Shown: one piece after another, positions 24,333-33,608 of the stretch
How the letters are laid out: each line of letters starts with the position of its first letter
Numbering within the stretch: the stretch's first letter is position 1
NCBI GenBank assembly: GCA_020633625.1
Contig: JACKDJ010000005.1
Location: 1 to 64,000 of the forward strand
From: Myxococcales bacterium
GTDB lineage: Bacteria > Myxococcota_A > Bradymonadia > REDH01
Reading direction: 5' to 3'
DNA: 64,000 nucleotides
Notes under the pieces: model-generated
The model's database searches: none
What the model was told of the DNA's origin: nothing
What the model saw: only the letters and a program-made list of their open reading frames with translations
Made by a program: the position numbers and the translations under genes

Positions 24333-24485
24333 CGGGGTCTCCGTTGCTGTGTCGGGGAGGGGACTGCGACCGCGGGCGAAACTAGTTCGGCGCCGCCCGA
24401 TGTCAACGGGGCTGCCGCCGCGTCGCCGCTGGACGCCGACGGCTCGCCTTTGCTATCCACGCGCCCACTCTCGAGGCCACGCGCC

Positions 24486-25421
24486 ATGACGACCGACACC
24501 CCCGCGATCGAGGCCCGCGGCCTCTCCAAGCGCTACGGCGACCTCGTCGCAGTCGACGGGATCGACTTCACGATCCCGCGCGGAGAGGCGTTCGGCTTCC
24601 TTGGCCCGAACGGCGCGGGCAAGTCCACCACGATGCGCATGATCTACCGCGCCTCGCCTGTTGGCGGCGGCGAGCTCCGGATCCTCGGCCTCGATGCGAC
24701 CAGTGGGCGCGACGATCGCGCGATCAAGGCTCGCCTTGGGGTGATCCACCAGGAAGACAACCTCGACCAGGAGCTCACGGTTCGTGAGACGCTCGAGGTC
24801 TTCTGTCGTTTTCACCGCCTCCGAGGGGCGGCAGCGGCGGCGAAGGTCGACGAGCTGCTCGACTTCGCAGACCTGCGCGACCGCGCGGACTCCCTCGTGA
24901 TCACCCTCTCGGGAGGCATGAAGCGTCGGCTGATGGTCGCCCGCGGCCTCATTGGTGACCCAGACGTCGTCGTGCTCGACGAGCCGACGACGGGGCTCGA
25001 CCCCCGCGCGCGCCAGTCGCTGTGGGACAAGCTAAGCCGCCTAAAGCGGCGCAGCGCCACGCTGATCCTCACGACGCACTACATGGACGAAGCCGAGCGC
25101 CTCTGCGACCGCGTCGCGATCATGGACAAGGGGCGGATCGTCACCGTCGGCGCGCCGCGTGACCTGATCGAGCGCCACGCCTCGCCGAGCGTCATCGAGG
25201 TCGAGCTGGCGGACGCGGAGTCGGCCGGCGCCGTCGAGGCGCTCGAGCGCACCGCCGAGGCGCACGCATCGTTTGGCGGGCGGCTGCTGCTCTACACGCG
25301 CGACGGTGAGGCGACGATGGCGGCCGCGCTGGCGGCGCTCGGCGGACGTCCGGCGCACCTGCGCCGCGGCACGCTCGAGGACGTGTTCCTTCGGATCACC
25401 GGACGGGGGCTCGACGGATGA
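24486..25421 (+). CDS. ABC transporter ATP-binding protein (DrrA/NodI-like)
   Basis: A 311-residue ATPase that powers the exporter encoded next to it. Walker A is GPNGAGKST (about 43-51), the Q-loop is HQEDNLDQELTV, the signature is LSGGMKRRL, Walker B is VVVLDEPTTGLD and the H-loop is TTHYMDEAE. The Met-for-Gln change in the signature (LSGGM) is common in this DrrA/NodI class. A C-terminal regulatory part follows residue 230. The ATG at 24486 is used; the frame is open far upstream across the peroxiredoxin gene on the other strand, which is a shadow. It overlaps the permease by four bases (ATGA). Confidence 0.95.
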   Translation: MTTDTPAIEARGLSKRYGDLVAVDGIDFTIPRGEAFGFLGPNGAGKSTTMRMIYRASPVGGGELRILGLDATSGRDDRAIKARLGVIHQEDNLDQELTVRETLEVFCRFHRLRGAAAAAKVDELLDFADLRDRADSLVITLSGGMKRRLMVARGLIGDPDVVVLDEPTTGLDPRARQSLWDKLSRLKRRSATLILTTHYMDEAERLCDRVAIMDKGRIVTVGAPRDLIERHASPSVIEVELADAESAGAVEALERTAEAHASFGGRLLLYTRDGEATMAAALAALGGRPAHLRRGTLEDVFLRITGRGLDG

Positions 25422-26209
25422 AGTTGTTTGGCGACATCGACCTCGAGATGGCCCTCGCGGTCTGGCGACGGAACCTCACGGTCTACCGCCGCACCTGGAA
25501 GATGAACATCCTCCCCAACTTCTTCGAGCCCGTGCTCTACCTCGTCGGGATGGGGGTTGGGCTTGGCTCGTACCTTGGCGAAGACGTAGGCGGCACCGCC
25601 TACGTAGCGTTCATCGCGCCAGGCCTTATGGCGGCATCGGCCATGAACGGCGCGACGTTCGAGACGACATACAACATCTTCATCAAGATGAACTTTGCCC
25701 GGGTCTACGACGCGTTCCTTGGCACCCCGGCGCAAGTTCAGGACATCGCGTTTGGCGAGCTTCTGTGGGCGACGACGCGCGCGCTGCTGTATGGGCTCGC
25801 GTTCTTGCTCGTGACGGCCGCGCTCACAGTTGCCGGGCTGCCGATCCTGACGAGCCCGTGGGCGCTGGGACTGCCGCTCGTCCTCGCGCTCACCGGCGTC
25901 TTGTTCGCGGCGCTCGGCGAGCTGTTCACGTCGCTCGTCAAGACCATCGACCTCTACTCGTACTACTACACGCTGTTCATGACGCCGCTGTTTCTGTTCA
26001 GCGGCATCTTCTACCCGGTCGACCGCTTCCCACACGGGGCAGCCATCGCGTGGTTCACGCCGCTCTACCACGCGGTTCGGGCGTGCCGTGCCCTCGCGAC
26101 CGGTGACGTGGGCGTCGCGACGGCGGCGGACGTCACATGGATCGCGGTCGTGGCGGCGCTCGCGTTCGCGGTCGTGCCACGCCGGACTCGGGCGATGTTG
26201 ATCCGCTGA
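25418..26209 (+). CDS. ABC-2 type transporter permease (NodJ/DrrB-like)
   Basis: A 263-residue inner-membrane protein with six hydrophobic segments and the ABC-2 layout: WRRNLTVYRRTWKMNILPNFFEPVLY at the start, GLMAASAMNGATFETTYNI and TPLFLFSGIFYPVDRFP near the fifth helix. With the ATPase it forms a simple two-gene exporter for a lipid, polysaccharide or hydrophobic compound; the substrate cannot be read. Its start overlaps the ATPase stop (ATGA at 25418), so the two are co-translated. Confidence 0.93.
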   Translation: MKLFGDIDLEMALAVWRRNLTVYRRTWKMNILPNFFEPVLYLVGMGVGLGSYLGEDVGGTAYVAFIAPGLMAASAMNGATFETTYNIFIKMNFARVYDAFLGTPAQVQDIAFGELLWATTRALLYGLAFLLVTAALTVAGLPILTSPWALGLPLVLALTGVLFAALGELFTSLVKTIDLYSYYYTLFMTPLFLFSGIFYPVDRFPHGAAIAWFTPLYHAVRACRALATGDVGVATAADVTWIAVVAALAFAVVPRRTRAMLIR

Positions 26210-26226
26210 GGCGGCGCCGCTGCGAG

Positions 26227-26243
26227 GCTCGCGCCCCGCGAGC
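26227..26243. terminator. Hairpin between convergent genes
   Basis: A 7-bp GC-only stem GCTCGCG / CGCGAGC with a CCC loop lies between the permease stop and the thiolase stop. No T tract follows, so its role as a terminator is tentative. Confidence 0.35.
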
Positions 26244-26249
26244 GGACGC

Positions 26250-27485
26250 TCAGCCTGCGAACCCGACGACGAACGAGACGCTGGTCGTGCCGCTGCCGCC
26301 GATGTTCAGCGTCGCGAAGCGGCGGGCGCCGCCGATCTGCATGTCGCCGGCGGTCCCGGTGACCTGACGGTGCGCATCGAGCACCTGCCGTACGCCGGTC
26401 GCACCGACCGGGTGGCCCGCGCCGATCAGGCCCCCGCTCGGGTTGATCGGCGTCCGCCCGGTCGGCGTAATCGTGCCGTCCTCGACCGCCTTCCACGACT
26501 CGCCCGGCGCGGTGATGCCGAAGTGGTCGATCGCCATGTACTCGGACGTCGTGAAGCAATCGTGCGTCTCGATCCCCTGAATACCGCTCACATCGGGGAG
26601 GCCGGCGCGCCGGAACGCGTCGACGACGGTGCGGCGCACGTGGGGCAACACGTACTGCCCGCCGCGGCTCTCGGCGACCTTGTCGGAGAACAGGATGGGC
26701 GCGGTCGCGTGCCCCCAGCCGAGCACGGTCGGGATTGCGTCGATCGCGACACCGGCACGCGCAGCCCAGCGCGCTGCGAAGGCCGGCGACACGAGGACGA
26801 TCGCGGCCGCGCCGTCGGTCACCTGGGAGCAGTCAGCGATGCGGATCCGCCCACCGACCGCGGGGTTGTCGTTGGTGCGGCACATCGCGTGTGCCTCGTT
26901 CATATACCACGTGCGGGTCTGCGCCTTGGGGTTGCGCCGCGCGTTGTCGTAGTTGAGCGCCGAGATGGCGGCGAGGTGCTTGTCGTCGAGGCCGTAGCGG
27001 GCGTCGTACTCGTCGCCGAGCCGGCCAAACAGCTTGGGGAACGGGAACTCGATGCCCTTGGCTTCGCGGTCGTACCACGCGGCCGTGCCGAGGAAGTCGC
27101 CGCCCTCGGTAGAGCTGACCGACTTCATCTGTTCAACGCCGACAACCACGGCGACGTCGTAGCGCCCCGCCTCGATCTCGGCGGTCGCGGCGAGGATCGC
27201 GATCGACCCCGACGCACAAGCCGCCTCGTGGCGCGCGGTGGGGATGCCTCGGAACGCCGGATCGATCTCGACGAAGAACGCGCCGAGGTGACCTTGCTTC
27301 GCGTAGAGCTCTGCCGCGAAGTTGCCGACGTGAGCGGTCTGGACCTCTTCGGGTTCGACACGGGCGTCGGCGAGCGCGCCGAGGACGGCCTCGCGCATCA
27401 TCGCGACGATGTGCTTGCGCTCCTTGGACCAGTTTCGAGCGAAGTCCGTTTGGTACCCGCCCAACACATACACTGGTGACGTCAT
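26250..27485 (-). CDS. Thiolase family protein (acetyl-CoA acetyltransferase type)
   Basis: A 411-residue thiolase that joins or splits acyl-CoA units. The nucleophilic Cys lies in HEAACASGSIAI (about residue 88). The two further catalytic regions are GIETHDCFTTSEY, with His and Cys, and NPSGGLIGAGHPVGATG near the C terminus. The sequence around the active site resembles the SCP-x/acetyl-CoA acetyltransferase branch rather than FadA. It follows the 3-hydroxyacyl-CoA dehydrogenase gene by 13 bases, with AAGGAG before its ATG, so the two encode consecutive beta-oxidation steps. The acyl chain specificity is unknown. Confidence 0.93.
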   Translation of the reverse strand: MTSPVYVLGGYQTDFARNWSKERKHIVAMMREAVLGALADARVEPEEVQTAHVGNFAAELYAKQGHLGAFFVEIDPAFRGIPTARHEAACASGSIAILAATAEIEAGRYDVAVVVGVEQMKSVSSTEGGDFLGTAAWYDREAKGIEFPFPKLFGRLGDEYDARYGLDDKHLAAISALNYDNARRNPKAQTRTWYMNEAHAMCRTNDNPAVGGRIRIADCSQVTDGAAAIVLVSPAFAARWAARAGVAIDAIPTVLGWGHATAPILFSDKVAESRGGQYVLPHVRRTVVDAFRRAGLPDVSGIQGIETHDCFTTSEYMAIDHFGITAPGESWKAVEDGTITPTGRTPINPSGGLIGAGHPVGATGVRQVLDAHRQVTGTAGDMQIGGARRFATLNIGGSGTTSVSFVVGFAG

Positions 27486-27498
27486 TGGTCGATCTCCT

Positions 27499-28815
27499 TC
27501 ACGCTGCCACGAAGAACTTGCCCACGTCGACGCCCGCGTCGCGGAACCGCGGCGCCGGAAGGGCGGCCGCGGCGGCGAGCGCGTCGGGGACCTCTAGGCC
27601 CGCCGCCTTCACCATGCCGATCGTCGCCTCGGGACCGAGGACGTCGAGCAGCACCGACGGGGGGGCCCAGTTGAACCCGAAGCCCATGATCCGGTCGATA
27701 CCGTCGATCGTCTCGGTGACCTCGCCGACTCGGGCGTACGCGTAGGCGATGTAGCCGGCGATGACCCGCTGAGCGAGCGCGGCCATGGGGCCGCGCGCCG
27801 CCGCGAAGCACGCCATCGCGTCGGCGTAGCGACCGACGCGGTGAAGCTCCGTCACGTCGCGAATGAACTCGACACCCTCGGGCTTCGGCAGCTCGTCGAT
27901 CGGCGTGTAGTCGCCGGTTCGCGGGTCGAGCGCGAGCTTGCGCTTCCCGTCGCGCGCGAAGAAGCCGCGGCCGGACTTGGAGCCGAGCGTGCCAGACGCC
28001 ATCAGGCGCGCCATGTATGGCGGGAGCGCGAGGGTGTCGCGCCGCTCGTCGGCGGGGCACAGCGCGTGGATGTTGTCGACGATCGCGCGGTGGATGTCCC
28101 AGCCGACCAGGTCGATCGTCGCCAGCGGCGGCAGCGCGCGGCCCGTGTAGCGGCCGACGAGTGTGTCCATCAGAGAGGGGCCGTGCTCCTCGGCGAGCTG
28201 CGCGACCTCGTTCAGGAGCTGAAAGCCCACACGGTTGCCGGCGAAGCCGGGCGCGTCGAGCGTTCGCACCATCGCCCGCCCGAGCTCCCGCGCCGCGAAC
28301 GTCTCGACGAAGTCGACGATCGCCGGGTCCGTGTCGCATCCCGGGACGAGCTCGGTCCCGGTAATGACGTTGGGCGGGTTAAAGAAGTGGAGCCCCAGGA
28401 AGTGGCGCCGGAACGACTCGGAGCGCGGCGCCGCAAGGGCGTCGATCGACAGGCCGCTCGTGACGGTCGCGACGATCGCGTCGGGGCGACGTGCGGCGTC
28501 GATGCGAGCGAAGAACTCGTGCTTCAGGTCGAGCTGCTCGGTGACCGCCTCGAACACCAGATCGGCGTCCGCCAGCGCGCGCTCGAGATCCTCGGAGTAC
28601 GAGCCGACCTCGACACGGTCCGCGACGGTCGGTGAGCGCACCTGCCGGATCGCGGCGGCGAGCCCCTCTGCTGCCTTGTCGCGCGTGCGCGCCAGGAACG
28701 TGACCTTGGGTACGGCGCGGGTAAAGAGCGCACCGGAGCCGAAGCCCATCGTGCCGTTCGCGCCGAGCACGACGACATGGCGCAGCTGGCGCGGGCGGGG
28801 TGCCGAATCGACCAT
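27499..28815 (-). CDS. 3-hydroxyacyl-CoA dehydrogenase family protein
   Basis: A 438-residue NAD-dependent enzyme. The Rossmann domain starts with VVVLGANGTMGFGSG (about 14-28; the usual GAGxMG is GANGTMG), and HFLGLHFFNPPNVI contains the catalytic His of HFFNP (about residue 142). The C-terminal domain repeats carry LDAPGFAGNRVGF and a second partial repeat. It oxidises 3-hydroxyacyl-CoA to 3-ketoacyl-CoA, the substrate of the thiolase encoded downstream. No hydratase domain is fused. The ATG at 28815 has GAGG seven bases upstream. It diverges from a secreted-protein gene. Confidence 0.92.
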   Translation of the reverse strand: MVDSAPRPRQLRHVVVLGANGTMGFGSGALFTRAVPKVTFLARTRDKAAEGLAAAIRQVRSPTVADRVEVGSYSEDLERALADADLVFEAVTEQLDLKHEFFARIDAARRPDAIVATVTSGLSIDALAAPRSESFRRHFLGLHFFNPPNVITGTELVPGCDTDPAIVDFVETFAARELGRAMVRTLDAPGFAGNRVGFQLLNEVAQLAEEHGPSLMDTLVGRYTGRALPPLATIDLVGWDIHRAIVDNIHALCPADERRDTLALPPYMARLMASGTLGSKSGRGFFARDGKRKLALDPRTGDYTPIDELPKPEGVEFIRDVTELHRVGRYADAMACFAAARGPMAALAQRVIAGYIAYAYARVGEVTETIDGIDRIMGFGFNWAPPSVLLDVLGPEATIGMVKAAGLEVPDALAAAAALPAPRFRDAGVDVGKFFVAA

Positions 28816-28998
28816 CGGGGGACCTCGTCGGGGAGAGCAGATTGACGCATCGCGTCACTCGCGCACTGTCCCAGATCGCGGCGGCGGAATCAACCCGGTC
28901 GACGCGTGCGGCGCCGAACGCTGGCCAGCGGTCGCCCTGGGCTGGTAGCTTCGCGTGGCACGCCGCGCTTTGGCGGTGCGGCCAACCCAAGAGGCCCG

Positions 28999-29919
28999 AT
29001 GCGTCTGTTCGTGCTCGCCCTGCTCCTTCTGACCCTGGCGGCTCCGGCCGCGGCCCAGCAGCCGTCGGCGGCGGAGCTGTCGCTGGAGGCGCGTATCGCG
29101 CTCGAAGACCCCGGCGCCGAGCCGCGAGTCGCGCTTCGCTACGACCTGGATCGGATCGGGCCGGAGCGCCTGCAGATGGACATCGACATGAGCATGGAGA
29201 TGTCGATGGCGGGTCAGCAGATGTCGACTCCGGTGCCGACGATGCGCACGGTCGTCGCGATCACGGGCGTCGAGCGCGACGGCGACCTGCTGCGCCTCAC
29301 GTACAACGTCGAGGCTCCGACGATCGTCGGAACGTCGAATGCGGATCCGATGATGGTGGCCGCGATGCAGCAGGCGCTCGCCGGCATGGGAACGATTACC
29401 GGTCAGATGACGATGGACGATCGTGGGAACGTCTCAGCGTCTTCGGTTGACCTCTCCGGCGTGGACCCGGCGATGCGGCAGCAGCTCGAGTCGACGGTGA
29501 AGTCGGTCGAGCAGGCCCTCGTCCCCCTCCCCGTCGAGCCGGTCGGACCCGGGGCACGGTGGGCGGCGACCGTCGCGGTGAGCGCGAACGGGGTCGCTCT
29601 GGAGCAGACCGCCACCTACACCGTGGTCGCGATCGAAGGGCGCACCGCGCGGCTTCGGGTCGACATCAGTCAGCGTGCCGACGCGCAGGCCCTCGCCGTG
29701 CCGGGGATGCCCGAGGGAGCGAGCGCCGAGCTCCTCTCCTACTCGGGCTCGGGGTCGAGCGAGGTGTCGCTGCAGCTCGACCGAGCGGTCTGTGACAGCG
29801 TCGGCAACGTCGACGTCTCGATGGCGATGCGCACCGGCGACCCCGCGTCCGGGATGACGTTCGACATCGGCATGACGATGGGAATGAACCTCCGCATCTC
29901 CGCTCTTCCAGCCGAATAG
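28999..29919 (+). CDS. Secreted protein of unknown function
   Basis: A 306-residue protein with a clear signal peptide (MRLFVLALLLLTLAAPAAAQ). The mature part alternates Met-rich strands (DIDMSMEMSMAGQQM), a GQMTMDDRGNVSASSVDLSG segment and C-terminal strands ending in MTMGMNLRISALP. It resembles secreted beta-rich proteins of the DUF6263 type, which also contain a paired 'q.....t...G' framework, but the match is by eye and weak. No catalytic motif is seen. The ATG at 28999 is chosen for the signal peptide; the frame is open upstream without one. Confidence 0.7.
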   Translation: MRLFVLALLLLTLAAPAAAQQPSAAELSLEARIALEDPGAEPRVALRYDLDRIGPERLQMDIDMSMEMSMAGQQMSTPVPTMRTVVAITGVERDGDLLRLTYNVEAPTIVGTSNADPMMVAAMQQALAGMGTITGQMTMDDRGNVSASSVDLSGVDPAMRQQLESTVKSVEQALVPLPVEPVGPGARWAATVAVSANGVALEQTATYTVVAIEGRTARLRVDISQRADAQALAVPGMPEGASAELLSYSGSGSSEVSLQLDRAVCDSVGNVDVSMAMRTGDPASGMTFDIGMTMGMNLRISALPAE

Positions 29920-29952
29920 GGCGGCACCCCGACAGCCATGCCAGGAGGCGAC

Positions 29953-30328
29953 GTGTCGAGTCGAAAGGTAGAGGGCGATCCGGCAGCGCTCGCCGCGCTG
30001 ATCTAAGCTGCCGAGGAGCCCGCCCGGTCGCGACTGCTGACGCTCCGCGATGTGATCCGCGAGGAGGCCCCCGCGGCGGTCGAGCGCGTCGCATATGGAC
30101 TCCCGACGTGGCACCAGGGCGAGAACCTGATTCACCTAGGCGCGTTCAAGCATCACGTCGGGGATCTACCCTGGCGCCGAGGCAGTCGAGGCCTTCGCCG
30201 ACCAGCTCCGCGACTTCAAGACGTCGAAGGGCGCGATTCAGGTTCCCCACGACGCGCCCCTGCCGGTCGATCTGGTGCGGCGGCTGGTTCGCCACCGCGT
30301 CGCGCGGGTCGCAGCCAAGAAGCCGTAG
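29953..30328 (+). pseudogene. DUF1801 (YdhG-like) protein gene, broken by a stop and a frameshift
   Basis: From the GTG at 29953 the reading gives VSSRKVEGDPAALAALI, then an in-frame TAA at 30004-30006. It continues in the same frame with RDVIREEAPAAVERVAYGLPTW and IHLGAFKHHVG. One extra G in the run at 30160-30163 shifts the frame, and IYPGAEAVEAFADQLRDFK followed by PLPVDLVRRLVRHRVARV completes a standard DUF1801 domain ending at TAG 30326. With both lesions ignored the match is end to end, about 124 residues. Two independent lesions make a single sequencing error unlikely. An intact but divergent DUF1801 gene lies at 36782. The 424-base gap between neighbouring genes is otherwise empty. 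Confidence 0.8.
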
Positions 30329-30343
30329 CCTACCGCATCGCGG

Positions 30344-31495
30344 CTACGTCGCGTCGGTCGCGAGGCGCAGCCACGCGACGGTCTCGCCCGTGTCTGGGTC
30401 TCGATCCAGTCCGCACGTTCCGCCGTGCGCCTCGATGATGCGGGCGACAAGGTGAAGGCCAAGCCCAAGCCCGGGGCGCGAGTCCGCCGCTACACCACGC
30501 TGAAACGGCGCGAAGACGTCTGTCGACGGGGTTCCCGCTCCCGTGCCGGGGTCGCGCATCTCGAAGACGGCTGACCGGCCCTCGTCGTCGATGCGGACGG
30601 CCACACGAATCGCTGCGCCCGCCCCGCCATGTTTGATCGCGTTCTCGATGAGGTTCTCGAGCGCCCTTCGGACCAGGACCACATGGACGCGCACGCCGAT
30701 CGGCGGCGCACCGTCGACCGTCACCTCACGGCCTGGATATCGGGCGGTCGTGCGGTCGACGGCCTGACGCAGCAGCGCCGCCCCATCAACCGGGACAGTG
30801 GCGAGCTGAAGGGCCGTCCCCCCACCCCGTCGCTCCGTCTCGAGGCGAGCCCGCGCGAACACGTCGTCGAGGAGCGACTCCACCTCGCCGAGATCAGCGG
30901 CGACGGACGCGAACTGGGCACCGACGGGCGACGCGGCGAGGTCTTCTTCGATGAGCTCCAGGGCCACGCGGACCCGCGCGAGCGGAGTCCGCAGTTCGTG
31001 AGACACGGCGGCCAGCAGAGCGCGCTCGTTCTCCAGCGCGCGTTGGACACGCTCGGCCATGACGTCGAGCGCGTCCGCGAGCTCTCCGAGCTCATCGGCC
31101 CGATCGCTCGCGATGCGGGGCGAGAAGTCACCGGCCGCGAACGCCCGCGCCGCACCGACGGCGCTCTCTATCGGCGGCAGCACGAGGCGCGAGACGGCGT
31201 AGCTGCCCGCGAAGAGCACCCCTGCCATCGCCCACAGGGTCGCGTGCGCGCCGAGAGGAACGTGCGGCCGCTCGTCGCGGTCGTCGCCGCGCCGAAGCGG
31301 GTCCCGATCGCCGGGCCGCGGCGGCGGAGGCTCCGTTCGCCCCGCCTCTGGCGGCCCATGAGGTCCGTCATGTGGCGGGAGCGTGACCCGCGCGATGGCG
31401 ATCGCGATCACCACGATCGCGACCGCTTGTATGGCGGCCACGGCGAGGAGCTTCGCGCGAAGCGATGGGCCGGGCGCAGCCCGTCGGCGCGTCAT
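30344..31495 (-). CDS. Sensor histidine kinase (EnvZ/CpxA-like)
   Basis: A 383-residue inner-membrane sensor. TM1 lies at about 12-38. A short periplasmic part of about 50 residues, rich in Pro, Arg and Asp, is followed by TM2 (about 85-105) and a HAMP domain. The dimerisation H-box is LLAAVSHELRTPLARVR, the N-box is LVRRALENLIENAIKHGG, and the ATP lid is PGLGLGLHLVARIIEAHGG. The small periplasmic domain suggests sensing at the membrane or of ions; the ligand is unknown. It follows the response regulator with a four-base ATGA overlap (31492-31495), so the two form one signalling unit. Confidence 0.94.
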   Translation of the reverse strand: MTRRRAAPGPSLRAKLLAVAAIQAVAIVVIAIAIARVTLPPHDGPHGPPEAGRTEPPPPRPGDRDPLRRGDDRDERPHVPLGAHATLWAMAGVLFAGSYAVSRLVLPPIESAVGAARAFAAGDFSPRIASDRADELGELADALDVMAERVQRALENERALLAAVSHELRTPLARVRVALELIEEDLAASPVGAQFASVAADLGEVESLLDDVFARARLETERRGGGTALQLATVPVDGAALLRQAVDRTTARYPGREVTVDGAPPIGVRVHVVLVRRALENLIENAIKHGGAGAAIRVAVRIDDEGRSAVFEMRDPGTGAGTPSTDVFAPFQRGVAADSRPGLGLGLHLVARIIEAHGGTCGLDRDPDTGETVAWLRLATDAT

Positions 31496-32199
31496 CGGCC
31501 GTCGGCGAGCATGTAGCCGGCCCCTCGGACGGTCTTGATCCAGCGCGGCGCCTTCGGGTCGTCACCGAGCTTCGCGCGGACGCGCGAGACGAGCACGTCG
31601 ATCGCTCGGTCGAACACGGCCTCGTCGCTGTCATGCACGCTGCGCATGAGCGCGTCGCGACTCCGGACGCGACCTGCTGGCGACGCGAGCGCCCAGAGGA
31701 GGTCGAACTCGGTCGACGTCAGCGCGACGACCTCGCCCGCCCGGGTCACACGGCGCGCGCCACGGTCGATGTGGAGGTCCGCGATCCGGACGACCTCCCC
31801 ATCGGACTTGGGGCGCTGCGCGCGACGGACGTGTGCGCGCAGCCGCGCGAGAAGCTCGCGCGAAGAGAACGGCTTCGTGACGTAGTCGTCGGCGCCTCCC
31901 TCGAGCCCCATCACGCGGTCGGCCTCTTCGTCGAGCGCCGAGACCATCAGAATGGGGACGTCGACCAGGGTGCGGAGCCGCGCGCAGACCTCGTGGCCGG
32001 TCATCCCAGGCAGCATCACGTCGAGGAGGACGACGTGGGGGTCGAACTCGCGCGCCACTGCGAGCGCCGCGTCGCCGCGCGTCTCGAGGTGTACGTCGAG
32101 GCCGTGGCGCTCGAGGTACGTCCGCGTCAGCGCGCCGAGCCGCTCGTCGTCTTCGATGTAGAGGACGCGGATGCTGTCTGCGGTGGCGGGGAGGTCCAT
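31492..32199 (-). CDS. OmpR-family response regulator
   Basis: A 235-residue transcription regulator partnered with the kinase next to it. The receiver domain spans about residues 10-125, with IRVLYIEDDERLGAL, the phosphorylated Asp in HVVLLDVMLPGMTGHE and the Lys in DDYVTKPFSSREL. The winged-helix DNA-binding domain covers about 135-232: LTSTEFDLLWALAS and IDVLVSRVRAKLGDDP. The length is typical. The ATG at 32199 is used; the open frame extends about 80 codons upstream but that part has no domain. It diverges from the dioxygenase-like lipoprotein gene, with 221 bases between them. A TTGACA at 32295-32300 on the plus strand is -35-like but has no good -10 partner. Confidence 0.95.
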   Translation of the reverse strand: MDLPATADSIRVLYIEDDERLGALTRTYLERHGLDVHLETRGDAALAVAREFDPHVVLLDVMLPGMTGHEVCARLRTLVDVPILMVSALDEEADRVMGLEGGADDYVTKPFSSRELLARLRAHVRRAQRPKSDGEVVRIADLHIDRGARRVTRAGEVVALTSTEFDLLWALASPAGRVRSRDALMRSVHDSDEAVFDRAIDVLVSRVRAKLGDDPKAPRWIKTVRGAGYMLADGR

Positions 32200-32420
32200 T
32201 CGTCCGTCTGGCGGCTTGGCAGCGGCTGACCGCTTGTCGACCAACGTAGCACGCCGCGCACTGCGTCGCCGCCCGAGTTCTGCGTCGACACATTTTGACA
32301 CGCGACCGACGCGACGGGGAAACGTCCGCGGCGTAGTGTGCGAGCTGGATACGAGTCCCGGCCGGCAGTGCGTCGTGCACCGGGATGCGCACGGGCCCAG
32401 GCGCGCCCGAGGAGGAGTCG

Positions 32421-33467
32421 ATGGGAAGCACACCAACACAGCTCGTCATCTCGAGGCGCGGGATCGTGAAGCTCGTCGCCGCGCTCCCACTCGGAGTCGC
32501 CGCGTGCGGAGCCGACTCCACAGGCGGCGGCGCGGTCGACGGCGGCGCAGACGCGTTGGACGCAGCCGGCGGCGGCGACGTCGCGTCGGATGCTACCGCG
32601 ACCGACGCGGGCGCCGACAGCGCGGCAGACGCAGCCGTCGACGAAGCCACCGCAGACGCGGCCGCGCAGGACGCGGCGGCCGAAGAGGTCGCGGCCGACG
32701 CAGCGGCCGAGGACGCGGCCTCGACTGCGTGGGCAACCGGAGGCACCGCCGCCATCGGTGACATCACGGCTTACCCCGACCCGTTTGCGACAGCCGGCGC
32801 CACCTGCAACCTGACGTGCACCGCGACGATCGGTCCGTGCCACACGGAGTCGCCGGAGCGCCAAGACATCAGCGACGGCTGGGACGGCCTGCCGGTGCGG
32901 CTCGAGCTGCGTGTCGTCGACGAGTCGTGCACACCGGTCGAGGACGCGATCGTCGAGATCTGGCACACGAACCACCGCGGCTCGTACTCGGGTGAGATCA
33001 ACTCGATGTGCAACGAGTCGGCGGCGGATCGCGCGGCTGGCTACTTCCGCGGCTACCAGCGCACCGACGCCGACGGACGCGTCGCGTTCCACACGTGCTA
33101 CCCGGGCTGGTACAGCAGCCGCGCGGTCCACATCCACTTTCGCGTGCTGACCGGGGCTTACGTGGCGTCGGACTCCGCCGCAGCGGAGGTGATCTCGCAG
33201 CTCTTCTTCACCGACGATCTGAACGACTCAATCTTCGGCGGCGAGCCGCTCTACAGCGACTTCGGCGAGCCAGACACGACGCTCTCGACCGACAACGTGG
33301 TCGGAGGCGAAGACGACCCGAGCCCGTACATCTGCGACGTGTCCCGCATGTCTGACGGAGTGATGCTCGCGTCGGCGACGCTCGTCCTGCGAAGCACGTC
33401 GGCGGCCGCCTGCGCGATGCAGGGCGCGGGAGGCGGCGGTGGCGGCGGGCAGCCTCCACCACCCTGA
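32421..33467 (+). CDS. Exported intradiol ring-cleavage dioxygenase-like lipoprotein
   Basis: A 348-residue protein with a twin-arginine-like signal (SRRGIVKLVAALPLG) ending in a lipobox (GVAAC, Cys about 32). An Ala/Asp-rich linker of about 90 residues precedes an intradiol dioxygenase domain (about 150-300): VEIWHTNHRGSYSG supplies the first Tyr ligand, and CYPGWYSSRAVHIHF the second Tyr and two His ligands of the Fe(III) site. So all four metal ligands appear present. A Gly- and Pro-rich tail follows. Family members cleave catechols; whether this exported one does is unknown. The start at 32421 follows GGAGGAG. Export by Tat fits a cofactor folded in the cytoplasm. It is divergent from the two-component system. 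Confidence 0.88.
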   Translation: MGSTPTQLVISRRGIVKLVAALPLGVAACGADSTGGGAVDGGADALDAAGGGDVASDATATDAGADSAADAAVDEATADAAAQDAAAEEVAADAAAEDAASTAWATGGTAAIGDITAYPDPFATAGATCNLTCTATIGPCHTESPERQDISDGWDGLPVRLELRVVDESCTPVEDAIVEIWHTNHRGSYSGEINSMCNESAADRAAGYFRGYQRTDADGRVAFHTCYPGWYSSRAVHIHFRVLTGAYVASDSAAAEVISQLFFTDDLNDSIFGGEPLYSDFGEPDTTLSTDNVVGGEDDPSPYICDVSRMSDGVMLASATLVLRSTSAAACAMQGAGGGGGGGQPPPP

Positions 33468-33608
33468 CCTCGCGCCGAACGCGCTCGCGCGGCCTGGGTC
33501 GCGCGGGCGCGCTCGGCGCCCCCGTCGAGCGGCGACGGCCTTGACCTCGACACCGCTAGCCCGCATGCACGGTGGGTCGCGCGACACCCGCGCGCACCCT
33601 CCGTGCCG

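Noticed and set aside
32295..32323. Promoter for the dioxygenase lipoprotein with a perfect TTGACA box
   Set aside because: No -10-like hexamer occurs at 16-19 bases; the match could be chance.
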